From the NCBI RefSeq assembly GCF_000172175.1, contig NZ_ABJL02000008.1, positions 3,408,994-3,472,993 of the forward strand: 64,000 bases of DNA, written 5' to 3'. Of the stretch, positions 45,390-53,270 are shown piece after piece (positions within the stretch are counted from its first letter, which is position 1; every line of letters starts with the position of its first letter). Source of the stretch: Bacteroides intestinalis DSM 17393. Lineage in GTDB: Bacteria > Bacteroidota > Bacteroidia > Bacteroidales > Bacteroidaceae. The notes beneath the pieces are model-generated. The model was not told the origin of the DNA and made no database searches. It saw nothing but the letters and a program-made list of their open reading frames with translations. The position numbers and the translations under genes were made by a program.

Positions 45390-47402
45390 ATGATAAAAGA
45401 TAATCTATGTCGGTACATCTGGCTACGGTTTTATTTGTTTTGCTTTGTATGTTGGCTTTGCGCCAGCCTGCAAGCACAACAGGTGGGAGACTCCATTACA
45501 GGAAAAGTACATGCAATTCCGGAAGTGGGGATAAAAGGTCGGCGTGTACCACCGGCTCTCTCAGCAACCGCCCCGCTCCAACAGATGAAGAAAACTGATA
45601 TGGAACGTTTGGGAGTATCGGATGTGGCCGATGCAGTTCGCCATTTCTCGGGAGTCAGCGTTAAGGATTATGGTGGAGTTGGTGGATTAAAGACTGTTTC
45701 TGTACGCAGTTTGGGAGCGCAACATACAGCAGTCAGCTATGACGGAGTGACAGTCAGTGATTGTCAGTCAGGGCAGGTAGATATCTCCCGTTTTTCGTTA
45801 GACAATGTTTCTGAACTGGCACTCAGCATTGGGCAGAGTGATAATATTTACCAGACAGCAAAGATGTTTGCCTCTGCCGGTGCTTTAAGTATCGAAACCG
45901 CACGTCCGGACTTTAGTGACAGACCTTTACGGTTGCTTGCAAATATGAAAACCGGTTCTTACGGGCTTGCTAATCCTTCTTTATTTTATGCTCAAAAATT
46001 AAGTAACCGTTTCAGTCTTTCTGCCCATGCTGATTATTTACGAGCAGACGGCAATTATCCTTTCAAAATGTGGAATGGGAACAAACTGATTGACTCCAAA
46101 CGAAACAATAGTGATATAGAGACTTATCGGGCAGAATTAAATTTGTTTGTAACTCTGAATGAGAAACAGGATTTGAAAGCCAAAGTTTATCTCTTTGATT
46201 CGGAAAGAGGGTTACCCGGCGGAGTAATTTATGACAATCCGTATGCTGCCGAAAGACTATATGACCGTAATTACTTCGGCCAATTGAAGTATGAGAATCG
46301 GTTCTCTGAGAAATGGAAACTACAAGCAAGTGGAAAATTTAACTTCAGCTGGAACCGGGACTATAATAATGAATCTTCCGGTATTACAGACAATCGTTTC
46401 CGCCAGACTGAGACTTACTTATCCGCTACCCTATGGAACGAACCGGTGAAAGGGTTATCTTTCTCATTAGCACAGGATTTCGCCTATAACTATTTGTCAA
46501 CGACTTTACAGAACAATCAATATCCGGAACGTTTCACCTATTTAACAGCAATAGCCACACACTATAAAAGCAACCGATTTTCTGCTACCGCTTCCCTGCT
46601 GAATACTTATATTACAGAGAATGTACGGACAGGAAAAGCTGCTGCAGACCGTAAACGCCTTTCCCCCGCTGTCAGTCTGTCGTGGAAACCATTTGATTTT
46701 GGTCTACGTTTCAGAGCTTCATACAAAGATATCTTCCGTACACCGACATTCAATGATTTGTATTATCTGGTAATTGGCAACCATAATTTAAAGCCTGAAG
46801 TTACCCGGCAATTCAATGTAGGTACAACGTGGAGTTCTACTTCATTGGAATTTATCGACTATCTAAGCCTTTCAGTAGATGCTTATTATAATCGGGTGAA
46901 AGATAAAATTGTGGCAGTACCCACTATGTTTATCTGGAAGATGATGAATTTAGGTAAAGTCGAAACCATTGGTACGGATATTAACCTGGCAATTGAAAAA
47001 GAATTAGCAGAACATTATAAGTTATATCTCACAGGAACTTACAACTTCATGCAAGCGGAAGATATTACTGACCGTAATTCTAAAATATGGCGGAATCAGA
47101 TTATATATACTCCGAAGCATTCAGGTTCAGGAAGTCTGACTTTTGAGAACCCGTATGTCAACCTGACTTATAACATAATGTACGCTTCGGAACGCTATTC
47201 AATTGCCCAGAACATTCCGGAAAATCGTATTAAATCTTACACTGACCACAGTATATCACTCTCGCATACCTTTAAATGGAAGAAGCAGTCACTACGCATA
47301 CAGCTGGATGCCTTGAACTTGAGTGATAAGAACTACGAAATAGTCCGCTTCTACCCGATGCCCGGACGCAATTACAAAGTAACAATCAACTATAAATTAT
47401 AA
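45390..47402 (+). CDS. btuB: Cobalamin TonB-dependent outer membrane receptor
   Basis: A receptor of about 670 residues (from 45390) that takes up vitamin B12 across the outer membrane. A signal peptide (YLFCFVCWLCASLQA) is cleaved before QQVGDS. The plug domain follows (DVADAVRHFSGVSVKDYGG near 80, LGAQHTAVSYDGVTVSD near 110), then the barrel with KPFDFGLRFRASYKDIF near 430 and the final GRNYKVTINYKL. The frame is open from 45225 but that region is the riboswitch. ATG choices are 45357, in the regulatory hairpin, and 45390, which gives a better signal peptide; I prefer 45390. It is the first gene after a cobalamin riboswitch and before btuG. Confidence 0.93.
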   Translation: MIKDNLCRYIWLRFYLFCFVCWLCASLQAQQVGDSITGKVHAIPEVGIKGRRVPPALSATAPLQQMKKTDMERLGVSDVADAVRHFSGVSVKDYGGVGGLKTVSVRSLGAQHTAVSYDGVTVSDCQSGQVDISRFSLDNVSELALSIGQSDNIYQTAKMFASAGALSIETARPDFSDRPLRLLANMKTGSYGLANPSLFYAQKLSNRFSLSAHADYLRADGNYPFKMWNGNKLIDSKRNNSDIETYRAELNLFVTLNEKQDLKAKVYLFDSERGLPGGVIYDNPYAAERLYDRNYFGQLKYENRFSEKWKLQASGKFNFSWNRDYNNESSGITDNRFRQTETYLSATLWNEPVKGLSFSLAQDFAYNYLSTTLQNNQYPERFTYLTAIATHYKSNRFSATASLLNTYITENVRTGKAAADRKRLSPAVSLSWKPFDFGLRFRASYKDIFRTPTFNDLYYLVIGNHNLKPEVTRQFNVGTTWSSTSLEFIDYLSLSVDAYYNRVKDKIVAVPTMFIWKMMNLGKVETIGTDINLAIEKELAEHYKLYLTGTYNFMQAEDITDRNSKIWRNQIIYTPKHSGSGSLTFENPYVNLTYNIMYASERYSIAQNIPENRIKSYTDHSISLSHTFKWKKQSLRIQLDALNLSDKNYEIVRFYPMPGRNYKVTINYKL

Positions 47403-47418
47403 ACTAAAAACAAAAACT

Positions 47419-48489
47419 ATGAAGAAGTATTGGTATAAAACCGCCATGCTGGTTATAGCATTAGGAGCATTTACCGCATGTAGTGATGATGACGAACCGA
47501 CAATTCCGAAAGGACCGATAGCACCTGTTAATGGAGCATATGTTATTAATACAGGAAACTGGGGAGAGAATAATGGTACTATACAATGGTATGACAGAGA
47601 TCTGAAGACAATTAGTGCAGATTTGTTTGCAGCTGCCAACGGAGCAGGTATCGGTGATGCACAGGACTTGTGTATATATGGTACAAAAATATATATCACT
47701 TGTTCCAGTTCAGCCAAGATTGAAGTGGTGGACAGAAAAGATTTCGCTCGTATAAAAACGTTGAACTTAAAAGACGAAAGTGAGAAGTCTATCCAACCAC
47801 GATATATGACAGCTACCGGAGGAAATGTTTATTTCACCTCATACGATGGCACGGTATCACGCTTGGACACCACGAACCTCTCCATCACCGGAAAGATAGA
47901 AATAGGAGATCATCCGGAAGCATTGACTTCTGCAAATGGAAAACTCTATGTAAATCTGTCAAATTATAACAATGATGGTACCGGCAAATACGTGGCAGTT
48001 GTCGATATTGCTACTTTCAAGAAAACGAAAAACATAGAAGTACTTCTCAATCCTTATGATGTTTGTACAACCGGAGAAGACGGAAAAGTATATTTCATTT
48101 CATGTGGAGATTTCAGAGGAAATCCAGTTCAGACATTACAATGCATCGACCCGCAAACAGATCAGGTTACGGAAATATGCCCAGCCAGCAAAATAGCAAT
48201 AAAAAACAACAAGATCTATCTCATTTATGCAGAATATTACGAAGATGCCGCTCCTAAAAGCATTTCTGTATATGACATGAATACCAAGCAAACTACGCGG
48301 TTTGCCAACTACAGCGATTTCTCCAATCCTGGTAATATTGTAGTCGACCCGGCTACAGGAGATGTAATTATCATCGATCAACCCTTCTCTGCTCTCAACG
48401 ACATATATGTTTATGGTAGTGACGGCGTACTTAAAAAGAAGTTGGAAACCGGATACTATACCACTAATATGCGTTTTGTAACTGAATAA
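47419..48489 (+). CDS. btuG: Surface cobalamin-binding lipoprotein, BtuG-like beta-propeller
   Basis: A 356-residue lipoprotein (FTAC, Cys21) followed by SDDDEP, the pattern of surface-exposed Bacteroidetes lipoproteins. The body is made of repeated short beta-strand units (IYGTKIYITCSSSAKIEVVD, YMTATGGNVYFTSYDGTVSR, LTSANGKLYVNLSN and so on), as in a YncE-like seven-bladed propeller. BtuG proteins of Bacteroides have this fold and capture B12 with very high affinity on the cell surface, working with BtuB. The gene lies 16 bases after btuB, inside the riboswitch operon. The identification rests on fold pattern and position. Confidence 0.88.
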   Translation: MKKYWYKTAMLVIALGAFTACSDDDEPTIPKGPIAPVNGAYVINTGNWGENNGTIQWYDRDLKTISADLFAAANGAGIGDAQDLCIYGTKIYITCSSSAKIEVVDRKDFARIKTLNLKDESEKSIQPRYMTATGGNVYFTSYDGTVSRLDTTNLSITGKIEIGDHPEALTSANGKLYVNLSNYNNDGTGKYVAVVDIATFKKTKNIEVLLNPYDVCTTGEDGKVYFISCGDFRGNPVQTLQCIDPQTDQVTEICPASKIAIKNNKIYLIYAEYYEDAAPKSISVYDMNTKQTTRFANYSDFSNPGNIVVDPATGDVIIIDQPFSALNDIYVYGSDGVLKKKLETGYYTTNMRFVTE

Positions 48490-48493
48490 CAGC

Positions 48494-49630
48494 ATGAAAC
48501 AAATTTCTTTCTTTCTAACCTTTTGGGTGACAGTGTTACTTCTTTCCGCCTGTAGCGGAAAGAACAGCACTGCTTCCGGCTCTGCACAAGGAGACACCAT
48601 CCCGCTGCACTACTCCGCTAATCTCTCTCTGATAGATTACGAAGATTACATCGTTGCACAGCTACGCAATCCCTGGGATACAGCAAAGATACTACACACC
48701 TATGTATTAGTAGACAAAAAACAGCCGTTGCCCCATGAACTGCCTCAAGGCACCCTTGTTCGCACTCCACTTAGTAAAGCCGTCATTTACTCATCCGTTC
48801 ATTGCAGCTTACTGAAAGACTTTGGTGATTTGAATAGCATTGGTGGCGTATGCGACTTGAAGTATATCAAACTACCGGAAATAGAGGAAGGATGTCGAAA
48901 CGAAACCATCGCCGATGTAGGTGATGGAATGAATCCCAATATTGAGAAAATCATAGACCTGCATCCCGATGCCATCCTCCTTTCTCCTTTCGAAAACAGT
49001 GGTGGATACGGACGTGTAGAGAAACTGAATGTACCCATCATTGAATGTGCCGACTATATGGAAACCTCTTCATTGGGACGTGCCGAATGGATGCGTTTCT
49101 ACGGTTTATTATTTGGTAAGAAAACAGAAGCAGATGCTATGTTTGCTTCGATAGAAAGAAATTATAAGGATTTGCAAGAATTAGTAAAGCCTATCTCTTT
49201 TGCTCCCTCCGTGATGTGTGATTTGAAAACAAGCTCTACCTGGTACACTCCGGGTGGTAACAGTACCATCGCCAAACTATACTCTGATGCAGGTGCCAAC
49301 TATATTTTCAGAGAAGATACACATAGCGGCTCACTCCCCTATCCTTTCGAAGTTATCTTTGAGAAAGGTCAACAAACGGATTTCTGGCTGATACGCTACA
49401 ATCAACCCGTAGATAAAACATACGGGGAACTTGAAAAAGAGTTTGCCCCTTATGCAGGTTTCCGTGCCTTCAAAGAACGGAACATCTACGGATGCAATAC
49501 CAACCGGGTTCCTTTTTATGAAGAAACACCTTTCCATCCAGACTGGTTATTGAAAGATTTAATTAAGATATTTCATCCTTCACTGTTGGAAGGGTATGAA
49601 CTGAGATATTACAATAAATTAGCAGAGTAA
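48494..49630 (+). CDS. btuF: Cobalamin ABC transporter substrate-binding lipoprotein
   Basis: A 378-residue periplasmic binding protein of the BtuF/FecB class, lipid anchored (LLSAC, Cys20). It shows the two-lobe pattern of metal-chelate and B12 binding proteins: KAVIYSSVHCSLLKDFG near residue 97, IIDLHPDAILLSPFENSGGYG near 155, VPIIECADYMETSSLGRAEWM near 175, and a C-terminal lobe to the end. Within the operon it would take B12 from the outer membrane receptor and hand it to the BtuCD transporter. It starts 4 bases after btuG and stops 20 before the permease gene. Confidence 0.9.
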   Translation: MKQISFFLTFWVTVLLLSACSGKNSTASGSAQGDTIPLHYSANLSLIDYEDYIVAQLRNPWDTAKILHTYVLVDKKQPLPHELPQGTLVRTPLSKAVIYSSVHCSLLKDFGDLNSIGGVCDLKYIKLPEIEEGCRNETIADVGDGMNPNIEKIIDLHPDAILLSPFENSGGYGRVEKLNVPIIECADYMETSSLGRAEWMRFYGLLFGKKTEADAMFASIERNYKDLQELVKPISFAPSVMCDLKTSSTWYTPGGNSTIAKLYSDAGANYIFREDTHSGSLPYPFEVIFEKGQQTDFWLIRYNQPVDKTYGELEKEFAPYAGFRAFKERNIYGCNTNRVPFYEETPFHPDWLLKDLIKIFHPSLLEGYELRYYNKLAE

Positions 49631-49650
49631 AATCTGCGGTCTATTTCAGA

Positions 49651-50682
49651 ATGAAAGCAAAAGGATATATATATGGTATAGCACTGTCAGTCCTCATTCT
49701 CGTATTGATGGCTGCCAATCTCTGGTTCGGTTCAATCAATATCCCCGCCGGAGCAGTGTGGAATACCCTCACAGGAAATGAAGTAGAAAAAGCCAGCTGG
49801 ACTTTTATTATCTGGGAGTCCCGTCTGCCACAAGCCGTCACGGCATTACTATGTGGTGCCGCACTCGCAGCTTCGGGACTGATGCTGCAAACGGCATTCA
49901 ACAATCCACTGGCAGGTCCGTCCATCCTGGGCATTAACTCAGGGGCAAGTCTTGGCGTGGCGTTGGTGATGCTGGCAGGCGGAGGAAGCATTGCTACAGG
50001 GGTATTCACCTTATCCGGTTTCTTCTCCGTGATACTCGGTGCCTTCATCGGATCGATGGTGGTAATGGGACTTATCCTTTTCTTTTCTACACTGATTAAA
50101 AGCAATATCATGCTGCTGATTACAGGTATCATGATTGGTTATATCACTTCTTCCGCTATATCACTGCTCAATTTCTTTGCAACAGCCGAAGGGGTACATT
50201 CTTATATGATATGGGGTATGGGAAACTTTGGAGGGGTCTCATTGCAACAGCTCCCCTATTTCTCTATTTTCTGTCTGGCAGGTTTGTTACTTTCCATCTT
50301 GCTTATCAAACCTCTGAATGCCCTGCTACTGGGTACACGCTATGCTGAAAACTTAGGAGTAAACATCCGTCGCACAAGAAATCTGCTACTGATTGCTACC
50401 GGACTACTGACAGCTGTCACCACTGCTTTCTGCGGACCTGTGGCTTTCATCGGTCTGGCCGTTCCTCATATCTCCCGCCTGATGCTGGGCACATCCAATC
50501 ATAATTCACTGCTTCCCGTTACTTTGCTGACGGGCGGTGTGATTGCTTTGCTCTGCAATCTGATCTGCATTCTTCCGGGCGAAGCAGGTATTATTCCTCT
50601 CAATGCGGTAACTCCAGTACTGGGTGCGCCTGTTATCATTTATGTCATTGTCAACCAACGTAAAATACAATACTTCAACTGA
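49651..50682 (+). CDS. btuC: Cobalamin ABC transporter permease (FecCD family)
   Basis: A 343-residue inner membrane permease of the FecCD/BtuC family, with about 10 hydrophobic segments. Recognisable parts are WESRLPQAVTALLCGAALAASG near residue 52, GPSILGINSGASLGVALVM near 92 and AFCGPVAFIGLAVPHISRL near 258, where the coupling helix meets the ATPase. The length is typical. Its stop codon overlaps the start of the ATPase gene by one base (TGATG), implying translational coupling. Confidence 0.95.
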   Translation: MKAKGYIYGIALSVLILVLMAANLWFGSINIPAGAVWNTLTGNEVEKASWTFIIWESRLPQAVTALLCGAALAASGLMLQTAFNNPLAGPSILGINSGASLGVALVMLAGGGSIATGVFTLSGFFSVILGAFIGSMVVMGLILFFSTLIKSNIMLLITGIMIGYITSSAISLLNFFATAEGVHSYMIWGMGNFGGVSLQQLPYFSIFCLAGLLLSILLIKPLNALLLGTRYAENLGVNIRRTRNLLLIATGLLTAVTTAFCGPVAFIGLAVPHISRLMLGTSNHNSLLPVTLLTGGVIALLCNLICILPGEAGIIPLNAVTPVLGAPVIIYVIVNQRKIQYFN

Positions 50683-51683
50683 TGGAGAAAGCTGTTATCA
50701 CCGCAAGCGATTTATGCATCGGCTACCGCCAGGGAAAGCAAGAAAAACGGATACATGAGCATCTCTTCTTCCGGCTCTACCCCGGAGAACTGACTTGTCT
50801 GCTGGGAGCTAACGGAACCGGCAAATCGACTCTGCTCCGCACTTTGGCTGCTTCACAACCAGCGTTGTCGGGCGAATTACTTGTACAAGAAAAGCCGTTG
50901 TCCGCCTATTCCGAGAAAGAACGTTCACGTACCATCGGCGTAGTACTAACAGACAAGACCCTGGCAGGCGGACTGACCGTATATGAGTTAGTAGCCCTAG
51001 GACGGCAACCCCATACGGGCTTCTTCGGAAGACTGAGCAAAACAGATCATTCTATCATTGAAGAAGCTCTGGAAGCCGTAAGCATCAGCCATAAATCCCA
51101 CAGCTATACCGCAGAGCTATCGGATGGGGAACGGCAAAAGGTTATGATTGCCAAGGCATTGGTACAAGAGTGCCCGCTCATTCTGCTGGATGAACCGACA
51201 GCGTTCCTGGATGTAGTGAGCCGCATCGAAATTATGACGTTGCTTCATCGTCTGGCAGTAGAACAAAAGAAAGCAATTCTGCTGTCCACTCATGACATAG
51301 AACAGGCATTGGTACTGGCAGATAAACTTTGGTTACTTTCCAAAGAAAACGGACTGCAATGCGGAGTAACGGAAGATATGATTCTGAGTCACCGCATGGA
51401 CGGTCTGTTCTCCCGTAACGATATCCGGTTTGATTATGCGCACGGGGTATATTATCCCAAAGTAGACAGCCACCGCCATATCAGTGTAGAAGCCAATGAT
51501 GAAGTATTGCTGCACTGGACAACAAACGCACTCAATCGTCATGGATACGCTTGTCATCCTGTCTCTTCACCAGAAACCAACGCATCACCGCGTTTGCAGG
51601 TTTTAGCTGCCGACCACCTCATATTACACACAGAGAAACAGAATGAATATCATTCTTTTGAACAGTTGCTTGCAAACATCTGA
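50682..51683 (+). CDS. btuD: Cobalamin ABC transporter ATP-binding protein with C-terminal extension
   Basis: A 333-residue ATPase for the BtuCD importer. Walker A GANGTGKST is near residue 45, the Q-loop follows, the signature LSDGERQK is near 146, Walker B LILLDEPTAFLD near 166, and the switch His in LLSTHDIEQ near 205. FecE-type ATPases end near residue 255; here about 75 more residues follow (SHRHISVEANDEVLLHW onward), with a small mixed fold of unknown role. The stop codon touches that of the next convergent gene with no base between, so the 3' untranslated regions overlap. Confidence 0.93.
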   Translation: MEKAVITASDLCIGYRQGKQEKRIHEHLFFRLYPGELTCLLGANGTGKSTLLRTLAASQPALSGELLVQEKPLSAYSEKERSRTIGVVLTDKTLAGGLTVYELVALGRQPHTGFFGRLSKTDHSIIEEALEAVSISHKSHSYTAELSDGERQKVMIAKALVQECPLILLDEPTAFLDVVSRIEIMTLLHRLAVEQKKAILLSTHDIEQALVLADKLWLLSKENGLQCGVTEDMILSHRMDGLFSRNDIRFDYAHGVYYPKVDSHRHISVEANDEVLLHWTTNALNRHGYACHPVSSPETNASPRLQVLAADHLILHTEKQNEYHSFEQLLANI

Positions 51684-53129
51684 TTAAGATTTCAGTAGCA
51701 TCAGTATCTCATCCGGCAAGTATCCACTCCGGATGCGCCACTCCTGCGGGTAAAGATTATTAGCCCGGTTACCGATATTCTTCACAAAGCCCAGAGGAAC
51801 ATCCTTATACGTCAACAGCACATAACCGCGTGGAGTAGTGCCGGAAAGTACAATGGCTTCCTTACGCAAATAAGCAATAGCCTGTTCATAAGAGATCTCT
51901 TCACGGGGAAAAGCATCGGAAACCTGTACAGTGCTCATGGCAAGAGCATGATTGGGAATCAAGTCTTTTCCTTTCACTTCGGCAAGGGTAACACCTGCCT
52001 GAACAACACGAAGCGATTGTTGGAGGACGGATAATTCGGATATATATTCTTTAGGGAAAGCTGTAATATTCATTCCATTTGCAGAAACTTCATAGTCCTC
52101 TGCCGAAAGGAGCCAGGCACGTGCAGCCAATAATTGTTCCTTAGATGCTCCGGCGTTAACTTTAGAGCTACCCGTTTTTTTCTTTCCTTGTGAAGAAGTG
52201 GATTTGTAGCGGATTTGTGTTTCCTCTCCTTCCGGTTTACGAAGCACGGCAAGGAAAAAGCCTTCACCCTTTGTACGGTGAGGCAGGAAGCGATATACAG
52301 GAAAATCTTCACCTGCAAGCAAGTTTCCGGTAATGTTCCACTCTGCCGGAGCATCTACAGGAAGTATCTCTGCACCGAATTCATCGTGCATCCAACGGAT
52401 ATTCTCTTCATCTTCCTTCGTGTTATACGTACAAGTGCTATAGATAAGCAATCCACCGGGTTTCAGACTGGGCCATATATCGGAGATGATACGTCGCTGG
52501 CGTTGCCAACAGATTTCCACATTCTCCGGACTCCACTCGCTGACGGCAACAGGATCTTTACGGAACATGCCTTCACCGGAACAGGGTACATCGGTCAGGA
52601 TAACATCGAAGAAGTCTTCCAGACCGGCGAAGTCTGCCGGATCATTATTGGTCACCACGACACCCGGATGCCCCCACTTCGTCAGATTCTCCGCCAGGAT
52701 TTGCGAACGGTTGCGAATCACTTCGTTTGCTACCAGCAGGCTACCCACGGGCAGTACACTGCGGGCATGAGTAGATTTCCCGCCGGGAGCAGCGCAAAGG
52801 TCAAGCATTACGGAGGGTCTTTCGCCGATATATTGCTTTAATGCCTGCTCCACAAACATGGAAGATGCTTCCTGTACATAATAACATCCGGCATGAAACA
52901 ACGGATCAAAGGTAAACGTCAATCGACGATCGAGATAGCAACCTGTTGCCGACCAAGGCACACGGTCGGAAGAGGCATGAAAAAGACTGAATGAAGAACC
53001 GGGTAGTTTTTCTTCATTCAGTCGGATGCTTACGGGCTGTTCGTCATTCAAGGCATCAGCCAGTTTGTTATATTCTTCATCTCCCAGGAGGGAACGGGTA
53101 CGGTCTGCAAAAGATACGGGTAAGTCCAT
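51684..53129 (-). CDS. rRNA cytosine-C5 methyltransferase (RsmF/NSUN-type)
   Basis: A 481-residue RNA m5C methyltransferase of the NOL1/NOP2/Sun family. The SAM-binding block is LCAAPGGKSTHARSVL near residue 110, a DPADFAGLEDFFDVIL segment near 160, the catalytic DVPCSGEGMF near 177, and the second Cys in YSTCTYNTKEDEENI near 227. The C-terminal domain (YPQEWRIRSGYLPDE near the end) resembles the RsmF and PUA-like extension. I chose the ATG at 53129 because the frame upstream of it runs through a repeat element that carries the promoter. It is convergent with btuD. Confidence 0.9.
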   Translation of the reverse strand: MDLPVSFADRTRSLLGDEEYNKLADALNDEQPVSIRLNEEKLPGSSFSLFHASSDRVPWSATGCYLDRRLTFTFDPLFHAGCYYVQEASSMFVEQALKQYIGERPSVMLDLCAAPGGKSTHARSVLPVGSLLVANEVIRNRSQILAENLTKWGHPGVVVTNNDPADFAGLEDFFDVILTDVPCSGEGMFRKDPVAVSEWSPENVEICWQRQRRIISDIWPSLKPGGLLIYSTCTYNTKEDEENIRWMHDEFGAEILPVDAPAEWNITGNLLAGEDFPVYRFLPHRTKGEGFFLAVLRKPEGEETQIRYKSTSSQGKKKTGSSKVNAGASKEQLLAARAWLLSAEDYEVSANGMNITAFPKEYISELSVLQQSLRVVQAGVTLAEVKGKDLIPNHALAMSTVQVSDAFPREEISYEQAIAYLRKEAIVLSGTTPRGYVLLTYKDVPLGFVKNIGNRANNLYPQEWRIRSGYLPDEILMLLKS

Positions 53130-53150
53130 GTGCCAAATTGTTTTATGTCC

Positions 53151-53228
53151 GCAAAGGTAATGCAAATCGAATGCATAACTTTCATGCTTGCATAAAAAAG
53201 TTATGCTAAGATGTAGCTTACCTTCTTC
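53151..53228 (-). repeat. Palindromic promoter repeat, copy 2 (inverted, upstream of the RsmF-like gene)
   Basis: On the - strand this reads GAAGAAGGTAAGCTACATCT, then the inverted repeat GCATAACTTTTTTATGC / GCATGAAAGTTATGC, then GATTTGCATTACCTTTGC. It matches copies at 34268 and 61717. The TACCTTTG box (53152-53159) lies 22 bases before the ATG at 53129. Confidence 0.85.
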
Positions 53229-53270
53229 AAAAGAACATAAAAAAGCAATACAAGACAAACCTGCCGGGCA

